Positions 1 to 11,430 of a stretch of DNA of 64,000 nt are shown here, in pieces. The stretch's first letter is position 1; each line of letters opens with the position of its first letter. This stretch comes from Coix lacryma-jobi var. lacryma-jobi (taxonomy: Eukaryota > Streptophyta > Magnoliopsida > Poales > Poaceae), in the NCBI GenBank assembly GCA_009763385.1, contig CM019826.1:83337942-83401941 (forward strand), in the 5' to 3' direction. The notes beneath the pieces were generated by a model that saw only the letters and a program-made list of their open reading frames with translations, did no database searches and was not told where the DNA came from. The position numbers and the translations under genes were made by a program.

Positions 1-354
1 TTTGATGGTGACCTCATTGAGTGGGCGATAATCCACGCACATTCTGAGAGTCTTGTCTTTCTTCTTTACAAATTGCAGGACAGCCCCAAGGAGACGAGCT
101 TGGGCGAATGAAACCCTTGTCCAACAAATCTTGTAATTGAATTTTTAGTTCTGCCCAACTCTCTGGGAGGCATTCGATAAGCTCTGCGGGATATAGGAGC
201 AGTCCCGGGCTTTAGCTCTATGGCAAACTCAACATCACGGTCGGGAGGCAGACCGGGTAGATCTTCTGGAAAGACATCAGGGAACTCACAGACTACAGGG
301 ATGTCTCGGATCCCTTGATCATAGGTAGCATTTAGCTGTGTGGTTGCTGGTTTT
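1..354 (-). pseudogene. Inverted Tekay-like pol fragment (protease/RT junction)
   Basis: Read on the minus strand, this stretch matches the end of protease and the start of reverse transcriptase in the array downstream (the region around 8398-8750). It includes the segment leading to the conserved 'MCVDYRPLNE' RT block. It keeps CGA at the codon that is TGA in interior 2 (18474). Small indels break the frame, for example three bases are missing in the segment encoding 'PAIFVKK'. It is cut off by the window start and by the N gap, so it is only a piece of another copy of the same family in opposite orientation. Confidence 0.9.
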
Positions 355-854
355 NNNNNNNNNNNNNNNNNNNNNNNNNNNNNNNNNNNNNNNNNNNNNN
401 NNNNNNNNNNNNNNNNNNNNNNNNNNNNNNNNNNNNNNNNNNNNNNNNNNNNNNNNNNNNNNNNNNNNNNNNNNNNNNNNNNNNNNNNNNNNNNNNNNNN
501 NNNNNNNNNNNNNNNNNNNNNNNNNNNNNNNNNNNNNNNNNNNNNNNNNNNNNNNNNNNNNNNNNNNNNNNNNNNNNNNNNNNNNNNNNNNNNNNNNNNN
601 NNNNNNNNNNNNNNNNNNNNNNNNNNNNNNNNNNNNNNNNNNNNNNNNNNNNNNNNNNNNNNNNNNNNNNNNNNNNNNNNNNNNNNNNNNNNNNNNNNNN
701 NNNNNNNNNNNNNNNNNNNNNNNNNNNNNNNNNNNNNNNNNNNNNNNNNNNNNNNNNNNNNNNNNNNNNNNNNNNNNNNNNNNNNNNNNNNNNNNNNNNN
801 NNNNNNNNNNNNNNNNNNNNNNNNNNNNNNNNNNNNNNNNNNNNNNNNNNNNNN
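355..854. other. Assembly gap (500 N)
   Basis: A run of exactly 500 N, a conventional placeholder for a gap of unknown size. It separates an inverted pol fragment from a forward LTR tail, so orientation and distance across it are unproven. Confidence 0.99.
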
Positions 855-2308
855 TTCCTTGGATTTATAAAATGTTTTCCTTAAGTGCTTTGAGTTAAAT
901 TATTGCATTAGGTTTATAGGAGTTGTGTGCTATCTTAATTGATGCACTATCCACCTTGACCACTGATACACCCGATACCTGCTTTTCAAAAGTATTTGAA
1001 AATGCTTAGCAATGCTTATTGAATTAGACTTTGCAATAAAATGCCATTTTCAAAAGTGTGATCACTTAAAGAACATTTATGGGCATTTGGCTTTACTCCC
1101 TGCCTGTTGGCTAAGTATCTGATCCATACCTAGTCAACAGCGAGGAGAGGTTGTCCGAGCGTACGGTGCCGTCATGTTGTAGTCCGGGACTCAACAGTTG
1201 ACACCGACCGGGACAGGGTTGAAAAACCGACAGGACCTGTACTCTTGGGTTAGAGTCCCGAGGTGCTTGTTGCATCGGAAAAACTTTAGGGACCATCCGT
1301 ATGGGGGCCTGCTGGTCAAGACTTGTAACTATTCACATACTTCGGAAAGCTCTGGCTCCGAGGAATCCTTTATTGGACCGACAACCGCGCACTGGGAGTG
1401 GAGAGATGGCGGAAGTAGCATGTACCCACGTGGTCGTCGTACCTGGATAGGAGTGGTGTACTGTACTTCCGGGTGGCGTAGGATCGGGTCCAATCTTGGA
1501 GGAATCGTGGTAGACGAGTTGGCATATGCAAGCTTGGGTGCGACATATGCAGTGTGGATAGGGATCCTCAGCTGAGTATTATTTATCCGGATTAACGTTG
1601 CTCCTCGGTTATGGAGACTTGGTCCACTGACTGTCAACGGAGAGTGGTTCTCAACTAGGAATGTTTTGAAATGTAAATGAATCATGAACGATGAAGAATT
1701 GAGGAATGCTGAATCTTTCCATAATAAAATAAGGTTTACAAAAATGCTTTTCTGCAAAATACTTGATCTTGCTTAAACCTTACCTTGACTACCCTAAGCC
1801 TCTCATTCCTGAGTCTTCTCCCCTTTTTCTTAGTCGGGTAAGTCTTGTTGAGTACCCCAGTACTCAGGGTTTGTTACCCATGCTGCAGGTATGACAGAGT
1901 CCCCGATGTGTCTTGCATCCTGCTGCGTGACCATCGTCCAGGAAGAGGCCGATGAGGCCGAAGAATAGTTGTACACCCTCGGGCTGGGTGATTATAAATA
2001 TCTTTGTTGTTCTCCACTATGTTGCCTATGTCTATCTCTATTATCAGAACTTGGTTTGTAATAACTGCACCTTAATTTCTATTTGGAACCCTGCTTTGTA
2101 AAACTATTATTATTTAAGTCTTCCGCTCTTTATTCCGATGTTATTTGTAAAAGTATGCAATGCTGTAACCGAATTGTGAGATGATCCTGCGGACATTGGG
2201 CACTGATGTAGCCCGGTGGCGAACAGGTCTTAATCACATGGAACATGGGTTCGGCTGTCAGAGGTTGACAGGGACACGTGGGCCATGAGTTAGGGCCGTT
2301 CCGTCACA
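855..2308 (+). mobile_element. LTR A, 3' portion
   Basis: Starts at the gap edge and matches the last third of LTRs C and D (for example 855 onward matches about 14070 onward). It ends in CCGTCACA at 2308 and is followed at once by a primer binding site. It is more diverged from C and D than those are from each other. No gene is seen in it; open frames on either strand are repeats of LTR sequence. Confidence 0.88.
1836..1879 (+). other. Conserved LTR stem-loop, copy A
   Basis: Inner stem TGAGTAC/GTACTCA with loop CCCC or CCCA, flanked by outer GGGTAA/TTACCC. The same structure sits about 470 bases before the LTR end in every LTR of this family here and in the distinct LTR at 49574-53938. Confidence 0.55.
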
Positions 2309-2311
2309 GAG

Positions 2312-2323
2312 TGGTATCGGAGC
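2312..2323 (+). other. Primer binding site (tRNA-iMet type), copy A
   Basis: TGGTATCGGAGC, one base different from the TGGTATCAGAGC seen at 5680 and 15587. It lies three bases after the LTR end and would pair with the 3' end of initiator tRNA-Met to prime minus-strand DNA. Confidence 0.85.
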
Positions 2324-2638
2324 ATCTCACTTTAACGTTGCAGTGTTCGTTTTTGCGAAAACTTCAAAAGACCTTTTGAGTCCAAACAAACTAAACTTGA
2401 CTATTTTGAGTCCAAAGTGCTTCTCTCATCTTATCTCTCATATGGCAACACTAGCTAGTGGAACAACATATTTTAAGCCCTATGTACCTTATTTATTTAT
2501 TGCATTGCTTTGTTCCGTAGGAACGATTCATGCATCATGTCATAATCACTTAAGTTAACATCCTCTCTAAGTTCGTTGGGGTAGTATGCCTTTACCTGTT
2601 CTTGCTAGCCTTTCTCATCCATCTAATCTTGTCCAGAC

Positions 2639-2945
2639 ATGGCCCGTATCAAGCTGACTGCCCGCAAGTCGACTGGACCGAACGGTGTGCCGCTTCACCA
2701 GCTCGCACCCCGCGCTGGAGAGGAGACTGGTGAATCCTCCACGGTCGTCGCTTTCCCCCGCCGCACCCGCAAGCAGCTGAAGGAGGAAATCAAGAATCTG
2801 AAGGCTGAGATGGAGAACATGGAGCATGACTTCTACCTTTCCCGCCTGGAGTTCTATGAGACACGAGCCGCTCTGGAGGGAGGCCAACCAGAGATGTGGT
2901 TCGTTGCCATACAGCAAGTGACGCAAACTGGGTCGCGAGGGACCC
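2639..2945 (+). pseudogene. Histone-H3-tail-like upstream ORF, copy A (truncated)
   Basis: ATG at 2639 begins MARIKLTARKSTGP, identical over 14 residues to the intact copy at 15913, with only two silent base differences in those codons. It then continues through the basic patch and the first part of the coiled coil (KEEIKNLKAEMENMEHDFY). From about residue 80 the frame decays, and at about 2945 the sequence jumps into the middle of LTR B, so the rest of this frame, gag and pol are gone. Beyond the H3-like block it differs from the other copies at several residues (for example N15 for H15, L19 for R19). It is therefore an older copy, and it retains the N terminus. Confidence 0.75.
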
Positions 2946-3146
2946 CCGCATCATTCTCCTCCCGCACGCGAGCGCTGACCTCGCTCCCGTCCACCAGCGC
3001 CCAGAGCATCGCCGCCGCGTGGCATCGCGGCGGACCTCAAGCCCAGGCCCGACTGCACGCCGTCTTCCCGCCAGCCTGCAATCGAGTGCGCACGCCTCGG
3101 CCGAGCTCATCCACACCATCCCGTGCTCTCTACCCCAAACGCTGCC

Positions 3147-3153
3147 TATAAAA
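3147..3153 (+). promoter_or_regulatory. TATA box in LTR B
   Basis: TATAAAA in a GC-rich context, followed by GGGACCGCCGG. It is at the equivalent place to TATAAGA in LTRs C and D. Likely the core promoter for element RNA. Confidence 0.6.
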
Positions 3154-5203
3154 GGGACCGCCGGAGTCCGAGCTCCTCACTCGTTCCGCCGCCGTCGCCA
3201 GCCCACTGAAGCTCCCGCCGCCAACACACCAAGCCCAAACAGCTCCGTCTTGAGCTCGTGAAGCTTCCCACCCCTCAATTTGGTCTGTACCGCTCCTATC
3301 GCCGGCGTAGTCGCCGTTCCCATCTCCGGGAAAGCCCGGCGAGCTCGGGTTCGGGAAATAAATCCCTCTCCGGCCATGATCATCCCTCCCGCATTTTCAT
3401 CTTCCTTCCCTTGCGACTCCAACCAGGCCCTTGCGGTCTGTCTGGTTATGCGCAGGTAGCCGGGAGACACCGATCCGCGCGTGAGCCGTCCGCCGGTCAC
3501 GTCGACCATCCTCCCCTTCCCTCCCTCACCTACCGAGCTCCTAATCGACGCCGGTGAGGCCCCTGAAGCTCCCATGCCCTTGGTTTCGCCTGCCGAGCCT
3601 CGCCTTGCCCGGCGTAGCCAGCGCCGCCGCTGTCGGCCGCGGCGACCAGCAGGGCGAGCACTGTACTTTTTTCCTTTTTCTTTTAAAATGGAATAGTGTT
3701 CAGTTTCACTTTTTGTGTGATTTCTGGTTGATCCAAAAATTTCTGAAATTTTGATGGGATAACTCTTTAGTCCTGAAGGTTTAGAAAAATATGAAACTTG
3801 GTTTTTGTGCAAAAATTTAAAATGAAAAATCTCCCTTTAATTAGAAATGAATGGTTTTGGATTTTGGAGAGTTATTATAGTCCAAAAATTTGAGATAATT
3901 TTTGTGAGCTAGTTATGCCATTCTGAGCCTTTGGTAAATTTTGAAGTCGGATTTGTTGGAGCAAGTTGATTTTTGAGCATTTATTAAATAGTTGATAGTG
4001 CTCTTCTTAATGAATGTCTGGAATATTTGCGACACTTAATGAACTCCAAAAATTATGAAATGTGTTTGCCATCTATTTATGCCATAATGATCTTATGGAA
4101 TTAATTGTGGTAATTTTTGGAGCAACTGCAAAATGACCTTTTTAAATAAATTAAAGAAATAAAAAAAATGATTAGGGTTAATTGATGACCTGTGATGGAC
4201 TTTTGGAATTGTTTGTGGTTCATAGATCCACCCTCTGGTCTATGATGTTTGTGATGCCATGTTTGATGATGCAAGTTTGGTTAATGGTTTTAACTAATTG
4301 CTAAAAGAAAGAAATAATAACTCTATGTCCTTTATAGAAAAAATCTTATATTCTTGAACAGTAGAATTGTCTTACACCTATTGTTCATGTCAGCATTCTC
4401 ATGGCATATATCATTGCATCCGTATAGTGACCGACGAAGAAGGTACCCGAGTCGAGGCCGCTGTTGACGACCTACTCCCGAGGCGACCCCGAGTCCGACA
4501 CCTACACCACCAACCCGAGTCCGTTCTTTTTGCTCTTCAAGGAAGCCGGTGCATTTAACCCTTTCCTATGTATAAAAAGGGTTGAGAAAATTAGGGACCA
4601 TCCGTATGGGGGCCTGCTGGTCAAGACTTGTAACTATTCACATACTTCGGAAAGCTCTGGCTCCGAGGAATCCTTTATTGGACCGACAACCGCGCACTGG
4701 GAGTGGAGAGATGGCGGAAGTAGCATGTACCCACGTGTCAGGACCTGTACTCTTGGGTTAGAGTCCCAAGGTACTTGTCGCTGGCGGAAAATTGGAGGGT
4801 TAAAGTCCCGAATTGGAGTGGTGTACTGTACTTCCGGGTGGCGTAGGACCGGGCCCAATATTGGAGGAATCGTGGTAGACGAGTTGGCATATGCAAGCTT
4901 GGGTGCTACATATGCAGTGTGGATAGGGACCCTCAGCTGAGTATTATTTATCCGGATTAACGTTGCTCCTCGGTTATGGAGACTTGGTCCACTGACTGTC
5001 AACGGAGAGTGGTTCTCAACTAGGAATGTTTTGAAATGTAAAATGAATCATGAATGATGAAGAATTGAGAAATACTGAATCTTTCAAAAATAAAATAAGG
5101 TTTACAAAAAAATGCTTTTCTGCAAAATACTTGATCTTGCTTAAGCCTTACCTTGACTACCCTAAGCCTCTCATTCCTGAGTCTTCTCCCTTTTTCTTTA
5201 GTC

Positions 5204-5247
5204 GGGTAAGTCTTGTTGAGTACCCCAGTACTCAGGGTTTGTTACCC
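5204..5247 (+). other. Conserved LTR stem-loop, copy B
   Basis: GGGTAA ... TGAGTAC-CCCA-GTACTCA ... TTACCC, as in copies A, C and D. Confidence 0.55.
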
Positions 5248-5679
5248 ATGTTGCAGGTATGCCTGAGACCCCGATGTGTCTCGCACCCTGTTGCGTGACC
5301 TTCATCCAGGAAGAGGCCGATGAGGCCGATGAGTAAATGTGCACCCTCGGGCTGGGTGTTACATGTATCGTTATGTTAATGTTCCCGCTACGTTGTCTAC
5401 TTTGAAATTCCCGAACAATGGTTTGTAATAATCGTACTCCTTACCTCATTTAAAACCTCGGTTTGTAAAACTATTGTTATTTAAGTCTTCCGCTCTTTAT
5501 TCCGATGTTATTTGTAAAAGTATGCAATGCTGTAACCGAATTGTGAGATGATCCTGCGGACATTGGGCACTGATGTAGCCCGGTGGCGAACGGGTCTTAA
5601 TCACATGGAACATGGGTTCGGCTGTCAGAGGTTGACAGGGACACGTGGGCCATGGGATTAGGGTCGTTCCGTCACAGAG

Positions 5680-5691
5680 TGGTATCAGAGC
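5680..5691 (+). other. Primer binding site (tRNA-iMet type), interior 1
   Basis: TGGTATCAGAGC, three bases after the end of LTR B. Confidence 0.92.
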
Positions 5692-6006
5692 ATCTCACTT
5701 TAACGTTGCAGTGTTCGTTTTTGCGAAAACTTCAAAAGACCTTTTGAGTCCAAACAAACTAAACTTGACTATTTTGAGTCCAAATTGCTTCTCTCATCTT
5801 GTCTCTCATATGGCAACACTAGCTAGTGGAGCAACATGTCTTAAGCCCTATATATGTTACTTAATGCATTACCTTGTTCCGTAGGAACGATTCATGCATC
5901 ATGTCATAATCACTGAAGTTAACTTCCTCTCTAAGTTCGTTGGGGTAGAATACCTATACCTTTTCTCTTGCTAGCCTTTCTCTCATCTACCTTCTCTTGT
6001 CCAGGC

Positions 6007-6613
6007 ATGGCTCGCATCAAGCTGACTGCCCGCAAGTCGACTGGACCGCATGGTGTGCCGCGCCACCAGCTGGCACCACGCGTTGGAGAAGAGACTGCCG
6101 AATCTTCAAATGGTCGTCGCTTTCCCCGCCGCACCCGTAAGAACCTGAAGGAGGAAATCAAGAATCTGAAGGCTGAGCTGGAGAACTTGGAGCATGACTT
6201 CTACCACTCACGTCTGGAGTTTTATGAGGCACGAGCTTCCCTGGAGCAGGCCAACCGGAACACGGTTCGCGCTATCGAGCAGCGCAATGATGCTTGGACC
6301 CGCGAGGACGTCACCAGCCGAGCTCCACGGCCTGCAGCAGTACACAGCTCAGATTGAACAGTTCAATGATATGCTTCATGAGGAAGTGCATCAGCTGTAT
6401 GATCAACTTCACCCCTTGGTACCCCCGGTTATGGAAGAACCTGAGGACGGAGTAGTAGAAGAACCTGATGTGGGTCAAGAGCCAGACGTGGACGAAGGAA
6501 TTGAACCTGCTGAGGACATCCACGCTGAAGACGAGGACGAGGAGGTTGAGCCTGAGCTCATCCTCGAAGAAGAAGACGACGACGAAGAAATGATCATCAT
6601 CGATGAAGACTAG
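6007..6613 (+). pseudogene. Histone-H3-tail-like upstream ORF, interior 1 (frameshifted)
   Basis: Starts with ATG at 6007 in a good initiation context (G at -3 and +4), right after a pyrimidine-rich tract ending in CAG. The protein matches the intact copy at 15913 residue for residue for about 100 codons. Two A residues are then missing at about 6315 (CACCAGCCGAG against CACCAGAACCGAG), which shifts the frame and stops it at 6357. The remaining coiled-coil and acidic-tail codons are intact in another frame to the TAG at 6613. The lesion lies just ahead of an indel-rich zone, so it may be a sequencing error. Confidence 0.8.
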
Positions 6614-6865
6614 ACCCGTCTTTAGGAGATGGAGTTCCCTGTGTCTGTACCACCTGCTTACCTAAAACCTTAGTTTAGGTTTGGGAGCGTTAGTCTGTAG
6701 TTTGTTAAGAGGAGTCTGTATCTTTCTTTCGTACCTTTTCCCCTTATCAGTCAGTTGCCACCTGTCGTCATCTGTATCCATCATCTATCTTGGAATCACT
6801 GAAGTTTCTCAGTCAGGTGTTTCAGAACTTAATCTTTGTATGCTAAGTTCCAAGTTGTTTAACAG

Positions 6866-9800
6866 ATGCCTGTGAACACCCGCTCTGGAGCTGGAGGTTC
6901 CGATGATGCCAACCTTCCAAACCCTCCACCAGTTCCTGCTACCCTGGCAGATGCCATTGCAGCCTTGGCCGCCGCTGCCAACCTGATGGCTCAAAATCAG
7001 GGGCAGCAAGCACAACAATGGTCACCGTGGTCGCCGCCGACAACAACAACCATGAGAGTACATATGTGGATTTTCACTGAAAACCCGTCCACCGGTTTTC
7101 ACCAGAGCCGATGAACCCCTCGAAGCTGATGATTGGCTCCGCACCATGGAGCAGCAAGTTTGGTCTCATCCGATGCACTGAAATCCAGAAGCCTCGGTTG
7201 CTTCACAGCAGCTTCGTGGTCCCGCAAGCGCTTGGTACGCCAACCGTTGGCTGCCCAGCCAGAAGGTCATCAATGACCTGGGAAGAGGAGTTCCGAACTG
7301 CTTTCCGTGCTCATCACATCCCTTCCGGATTAATGAAGATGAAGCTTGATTCAATTGCTGGCCCTGCACCAGAAAGATTCCACCGTTATGCAGTACGTGG
7401 GACAGTTCAACCACCTGAGCCAGTATGCCTCCGACTATGTCAACACAGAGGAAAAGAAGAGAGATTGTTTCCTCAGGGGTCTGCACCCTAAGATTCCAGA
7501 GGTCTATCCAACAACTAAACGGATCCTATCATGATGTCGTTGACCGTGCTGTTGCTTGTTGAAGGAAAGCAATCGCCAGTATCAGGAAGAGAAGAAGAAG
7601 AAGAAAGCTGGGTCAAGCAGCTTCTCTGGCGGTCACAAACGCCAGAGGATCATCTATCACCCCAGCCACCACCACAACCGTCCACCTTACCCTCATCAGC
7701 AAGTGGTCGTCCGTACTGCGGCTACCACCCACAACGCCAATCAGCAGAGTGCCACGCAGGCCGAACGCCCCAGGTGTTCGTATCACCACCCCACAAACAG
7801 CCTATAAACCATCCCTGCTACAACTGCGGCCAACTTGGCCACTGGTCTCGTGATTGTCCGAAACCCAAGAAGTATGCACAGAACGCGCAGAAGGGTCCTG
7901 GAGGACCACTAGCAGCAGCAGCACCGTGCACAGCAGCAGCATGCTCAGAAAGGCAGGATTGTCAAGAAGCACGGCAAGTCTACTACACCGCTGTCAGCGA
8001 TATACCAGAAGGGGAGCCCGTCATGATCGGTAGGTTTCCTGTTGCCAATCATCCTGCAGTCGTCTTGTTCGATTCTGGTGCATCGCATTCCTTCATCAGT
8101 CGTACTTTTGTCATCAAGCATGACATATCAATTGAGGATTTAAAAGAAAGTTTCTGCATATTTTCGCCTGGAGGGCGTATAAGTACTAAGGAAGTGGTTC
8201 GCAGTATACCAGTAAGGTTGGGGGAACATGTATTTCCCACCACCATGATAGTGCTTCATGATCAGGAGATAGATGTCATTCTAGGCATGAATTGGATGTG
8301 TCAGTATAGAGCCATGCTCGACATCCTGAATAGAGTTGTGAGAGTGGACATTCCTAACAGTACCTCCAAACTCCTTCTCCAACTTCCTATGCCTCAAAAA
8401 CCAGCAACCACACAGCTAAATGCTACCTATGATCAAGGGATCCGAGACATCCCTGTAGTCTGTGAGTTCCCTGATGTCTTTCCAGAAGATCTACCCGGTC
8501 TGCCTCCCGACCGTGATGTTGAGTTTACCATAGAGCTAAAGCCCGGGACTGCTCCTATATCCCACAGAGCTTATCGAATGCCTCCCAGAGAGTTGGCAGA
8601 ACTAAAAATTCAATTACAAGATTTGTTGGACAAGGGTTTCATTCGCCCAAGCTCGTCTCCTTGGGGCTGTCCTGCAATCTTTGTAAAGAAGAAAGACAAG
8701 ACTCTCAGAATGTGCGTGGATTATCGCCCACTCAATGAGGTCACCATCAAAAACAAATATCCCTTGCCTCGTATTGATCTACTCTTTGACCAGTTAGCTG
8801 GAGCCAAAGTATTCTCCAAATCGATCTCAGATCTGGCTACCACCAAATAAAGATTCGTCCTGAAGATATTCCTAAAACAGCTTTCACCACCAGATACGGC
8901 CTATATGAGTACTTGGTCATGTCCTTCGGTTTGACCAATGCCCCAGCTCATTTCATGTACCTCATGAACTCTGTGTTCATGCCAGAGCTTGATAAATTCG
9001 TGGTCGTGTTCATTGACGACATCCTTGTCTACTCGAAAAACCCCTGAAGATCATGCCGAACATCTTCGTATCGTTCTATCCCGTCTCAGAGAACATCAGC
9101 TGTATGCCAAGTTCAGTAAATGTGAATTCTGGCTAGATCGAATTCAGTTTCTTGGTCATGTCCTTTCCGCTGAAGGTGTGTCAGTTGACCCTGGTAAAGT
9201 GGCAGACATTCTGGATTGGAAGCCACCTACCACTGTTCATCAAGTCCGCAGTTTATGGGTATGGCAGGATATTATCGTCGATTCATCCCAGATTTCTCAA
9301 GAATCGCCAAGCCTATCACTGAGTTAGTAAAGAATTATGTGAAGTTTGTCTGGTCACCAGCCTGTGAGCAAGCCTTTCAAACTCTGAAGAAACTGTTAAC
9401 TACATCACCAGTCCTAGCTCAACCAGATATCGAGAAACCCTTCGATGTATACTGTGATGCATCTGGTACTGGGTTTGGGATGTGTTTTGATGCAAGAAGG
9501 TCGAGTGATCGCATATGCTTCCCGGCAGCTTAAGCGACATGAGGAGAATTATCCAACCCATGATCTTGAGTTAGCAGCAGTAGTGCATGCCTTGAAGATC
9601 TGGCGTCATTATTTGTTGGGCAGTACCTGCAATGTGTACACTGATCACAAAAGCCTGAAGTATATCTTCACTCAAGAGGAACTGAATATGAGGCAGAGAA
9701 GATGGCTTGAGTTAATTAAGGACTATGATCTTGAAGTGCATTACCATCCAGGTAAGGCGAATGTGGTCGCCGATGCACTCAGTCGCAAGTCTTATTGCAA

Positions 9801-11342
9801 CTGTCTGATGATGAAACCCTATGATTCTTCTTTGTGTTATGAGCTGGAAAGGTTGGATATTGAAATGATTCCACAAGGAACTCTAAATAATATCAGAATA
9901 GAAACCCCTATCAGAGAGCAGATCATCGCTGCACAAAAAGCTAACCCTGGAATCAAGCACATCATCGAAAAGGTCCAATCCGGAAAGGCTGATTGTTTCA
10001 GGATTGATGATGCAGGAGTAGTATGGTTTAAGAATCGGTTAGTAGTTCCTAAAGTGCCTGAGTTAAGAAAGTTAATCCTTGATGAAGCACATTTGACTAG
10101 ATTCTCCATTCACCCCGGCAGTAACAAGATGTACCAGGATTTGAAGCAGCAACTCTGGTGGACAAAGATGAAGATTGAGATCGCCCGGTATGTCGCTCAG
10201 TGCGATACCTGCCAGAAAGTCAAAGCCGTGCACATGAAGCCCGGAGGAGAATTGCAACCTTTACCTGTACCTGCTTGGAAATGGGACGATATCAGCATGG
10301 ACTTTATTAATGGATTACCCAAGACACAAAAAGGTTTTGATTCCATTTGGGTGATTGTGGATCGTCTCACTAAGCAAGCTCACTTCCTGCCAGTGAAGAC
10401 TAGTTACACCGTCCCCACTTATGCCACTTTGTACAAGAACCACATAGTGAAACTCCATGGCATACCCAAGAGCATTATCTCTGATCGTGGTACCCAGTTT
10501 GTCGCAAAGTTTTGGAAAGCGTTCCATACCTCACTTGGAACCAAGCTCTTGCATAGTACGGCATATCATCCGCAAACAGATGGACAAACTGAGCGAGTCA
10601 ACCAAGTGTTAGAGGATATGTTGAGAGCATGTGTGCTCACCTTCGCAGATACTTGGGATGACTGTTTGCCCTTGGCAGAGTTCTCATATAATAACAGTTA
10701 CCAAGAGAGCATCAAAATGGCACCCTTTGAAGCACTGTACGGCCGCCGTTGTCGTACACCTCTCAATTGGTCTGAACCCAGAGAAAGGGAATTCTTTGGA
10801 GTTGACCTAGTAAAAGATATGGAAGAGAAAGTCAAACATATACAAGAGAACATGAAGATTGCACAGTCTCGACAGAAAAGTTATGCTGACAAGAGACGTC
10901 GACCTCTGCAGTTCGAGATCGGGGATTTTGTGTACCTGAAGGTCTCACCCACCAAAGGAGTCACTCGTTTTGGAGTCAAGGGAAAGCTAGCACCCCGCTA
11001 CATTGGTCCCTTTGAGATTCTGGATCGTTGTGGCAAGGTCGCTTACAAGCTAAGTTTGCCCGATCATCTTTCAGCAGTTCATAATGTGTTTCATGTCTCC
11101 CAACTCAAGAAGTGTCTCCGAGTACCTGAACATGTGGTTGAAGTTGAAGGCGTGGAGCTAGAACCAGATCTGTCATACACTGAGTATCCAGTTCGCGTGT
11201 TGGATTACAAGGACCGTGTTACCCGAGGACTACCACGAGATGGTACAAGATCCAGTGGAACCAACACTCTGAAGAAGAAGCTACTTGGGAATCTGAAGAC
11301 TTCTTAGCAAAGAACTACCCCGACTTTCTCGAATCTCTGTAG
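6866..11342 (+). pseudogene. Tekay-like gag-pol, interior 1 (many frameshifts in the first half)
   Basis: Same polyprotein as 16776-21241. In order it has an MPVNTRSG start, capsid, a CCHC knuckle (CYNCGQLGHWSRDC, about 7818), protease with DSGAS (about 8070), RT, RNase H (9445 on), integrase with an HHCC finger and DDE core, and the chromodomain. About twenty small indels relative to interior 2 fall between about 6995 and 9500, mostly single bases in homopolymers. From 9445 the frame is open to about 11220, where one missing G shifts the chromodomain out of frame. At 8573 it keeps the CGA codon that is TGA in interior 2. The contrast between an indel-dense first half and a clean second half looks more like consensus error than decay. 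Confidence 0.92.
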
Positions 11343-11400
11343 ATGTAAGGTTTTGCTTTTTCCTTCTTAAGACGTGGAATCTCGGGGCGAGATTTCTTTT

Positions 11401-11411
11401 AGGGGGGAAGG
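11401..11411 (+). other. Polypurine tract, interior 1
   Basis: AGGGGGGAAGG directly before the TG of LTR C; it would prime plus-strand DNA. Confidence 0.88.
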
Positions 11412-11415
11412 CTGT

Positions 11416-11430
11416 AACACCTCTGGTGTT
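11416..11430 (+). other. LTR-terminal palindrome AACACC-N3-GGTGTT
   Basis: A 6-bp inverted repeat directly after TGT at the LTR start. It is also present in LTR D (21315) and, with different central bases, in the LTRs starting at 30714 and 49574. Confidence 0.6.

Larger units (their letters stand above)
2946..5676 (+). mobile_element. LTR B, 5'-truncated and mosaic
   Basis: Begins part-way into an LTR: the sequence at 2950 aligns with about 12367 in LTR C, about 950 bases in. The first part (about 2946-4560) is clearly diverged from LTRs C and D. From about 4590 to the end at 5676 it is almost identical to them, and about 400 bases present in C (about 14070-14487) are absent at about 4578. 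It ends CCGTCACA and is the 5' LTR of interior 1. No gene is seen. Confidence 0.82.

Noticed and set aside
9837..10109. 90-codon minus-strand frame repeated at 19736-20008
   Set aside because: An antisense shadow of integrase coding sequence, conserved only because the sense strand is.
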